A DNA stretch of 6,957 nt from positions 1 through 6,957 of the forward strand of contig JBBDRV010000116.1 in the NCBI GenBank assembly GCA_040905285.1. Direction: 5' to 3'. The DNA is from JBBDRV01 sp040905285. GTDB taxonomy: Bacteria; Bacteroidota; Rhodothermia; Balneolales; Balneolaceae. The translations under genes were made by a program, and so were the position numbers. Below the pieces are notes generated by a model. The model did not search any database. It was not told the origin of the DNA and saw only the letters and a program-made list of their open reading frames with translations. The number at the start of each line of letters is the position of its first letter. Within the stretch, counting starts at the first letter, position 1. Shown piece by piece: positions 5,920 to 6,957 of this stretch.

Positions 5920-6957
5920 ATGGGAAGATTACCAGATACGAACTTATACCAGTTGACGATGGGCGTTTTGTTGTTCTGTCTCTGCCTGGTTCTCAACGAG
6001 CAAGTGTACGGGCAGGGGATAAAAGTTGTCTCTGCTGAAAGTTTCACTAAAGAAACGCCCAGGTTGTCGCAGCTGCTGCACCTGGCACCGCCTGATGTGG
6101 ACGAAAAAAACCGGGAGGCTTTAAACAAAGTTATCTCCGTTGATTTGGCAGCCGTACCTATGGAGGATGCGCTGCAATACATAGCGGACCTGGGAGACCT
6201 TCGGGTAGCCTACAGCAAAGGGTTGGCCAAGAATTCATGGAAAAAACCGGTATCCATACAGTTTGAGCAGGCAACCATACTGGGAGCTCTGTACGCTGTA
6301 CTGGGGGATACGGATTTAAGGCTTACACTGTCGTCCAACAGCGGGAACGGACAGCTTGTGGTGACTAAAGGGTCTATAACAGAGGTGTCTGCAGACATGC
6401 CGGAACCTATCATATTCGAACAGACAACGGTAACAGGCACTGTAACAGATGCATCGAGCGATGCGACACTGCCGGGTGTGAATGTGGTTGTGCAGGGCAC
6501 CACCACCGGAACCGTGACCGATGTGGACGGATCATTCAGTTTGAATGTCCCATCATTGAATGATACCTTGGTGGTATCGTACATTGGTTATCAGATACAG
6601 GAAATACCGCTCAACGGCCGAACGGACCTTGACATAGCCCTGGAATCCCAGGTGCTGCGCGGGGAAGAAATGGTCGTGACGGCATTTGGTTTGCAGCGGG
6701 AGCAACGTTCGCTGTCCTACAGCACACAGGGTGTGCAGACGGCACAGATGACCGAAGCCCGTGAACTGAACGTGATGAATTCACTGCAGGGGCGTGTGGC
6801 CGGGCTGACCATTAACCAGTCCGGCAGCGGGGTGGGAGCTTCCACCCGTGTCGTTCTTCGGGGCAACAGGTCGATTTCGGGAGACAGTCAGCCTCTCTAT
6901 GTGGTTGACGGGGTGCCTATCCGTGGAAATCCCACCGACCTCAATCCGGACAATATC
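5920..6957 (+). CDS. SusC/RagA-type TonB-dependent outer-membrane receptor with STN domain, N-terminal part
   Basis: The first 346 residues are present; the frame is open to the window edge. Full receptors of this type are about 1000-1150 residues. They take up oligosaccharides, peptides or similar substrates through the outer membrane, using TonB energy and usually a SusD lipoprotein partner encoded next. Residues 1-31 form a signal peptide (hydrophobic core VLLFCLCLVL). After a linker, residues of about 71-150 form an STN signalling domain (VDLAAVPMEDALQYIADLG, then VSIQFEQATILGALYAVLGDT and QLVVTKG). A carboxypeptidase-D-like regulatory domain spans about 170-242 (VTGTVTDA, LPGVNVVVQGTTTGTVTDVDGSF, VSYIGYQ). 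EEMVVTAFG (249-257) is in the TonB-box position. The plug follows, with NSLQGRVAGLTI, VVLRGNRSIS and PLYVVDGVPIRG. The STN domain marks it as a transducer for the FecR/sigma pair encoded upstream. The substrate is not readable from this part. Confidence 0.96.
   Translation, partial: MGRLPDTNLYQLTMGVLLFCLCLVLNEQVYGQGIKVVSAESFTKETPRLSQLLHLAPPDVDEKNREALNKVISVDLAAVPMEDALQYIADLGDLRVAYSKGLAKNSWKKPVSIQFEQATILGALYAVLGDTDLRLTLSSNSGNGQLVVTKGSITEVSADMPEPIIFEQTTVTGTVTDASSDATLPGVNVVVQGTTTGTVTDVDGSFSLNVPSLNDTLVVSYIGYQIQEIPLNGRTDLDIALESQVLRGEEMVVTAFGLQREQRSLSYSTQGVQTAQMTEARELNVMNSLQGRVAGLTINQSGSGVGASTRVVLRGNRSISGDSQPLYVVDGVPIRGNPTDLNPDNI

Overview
The window looks like chromosomal DNA from a Bacteroidota-type bacterium, possibly the Balneolota/Rhodothermota side of that group. 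The main reason is the right half: an ECF sigma factor, a FecR-type anti-sigma factor with the DUF4974 C-terminal domain, and a SusC/RagA-type TonB-dependent receptor that starts with an STN signalling domain. Clear Shine-Dalgarno sequences (AAGGAG) precede the sigma and susC genes, which is less typical of classical Bacteroidales and Flavobacteria. The lineage is inference only.

Layout, left to right. Positions 1-576 (+) hold the C-terminal half of queA, the queuosine tRNA-modification enzyme. Converging on it from the minus strand are two small genes. The first, 886-1149, is an 87-residue membrane-anchored or secreted protein resembling the DUF4359 type. The second, 591-806, is a hypothetical protein whose frame stays open upstream without a start codon, as if one extra base broke the link to a well-placed ATG at 876. 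Positions 1150-1466 hold no gene. They contain a roughly 162-bp non-autonomous element (about 1306-1467) bounded by inverted repeats, MITE-like, which abuts the stop codon of the next gene. Each end of it lies inside a further hairpin.

Positions 1467-3521 (-) encode a complete secreted S9-family (prolyl-oligopeptidase clan) serine peptidase with an intact Ser-Asp-His triad. A 376-bp divergent intergenic region separates it from the regulatory set on the plus strand: sigma factor (3898-4509), a 290-bp gap, fecR (4800-5831), and susC-like receptor (5920 to the window edge, truncated).

How the genes may work together: family knowledge suggests that substrate binding at the outer-membrane receptor is relayed through its STN domain to the periplasmic part of FecR, which frees the ECF sigma factor to transcribe the uptake operon. 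The divergent secreted peptidase makes peptides a reasonable guess for the substrate, but no sequence evidence here identifies it. The main unexplained structure is the inverted-repeat element with nested hairpins at 1294-1484. I did not find a clearly novel multi-gene system.
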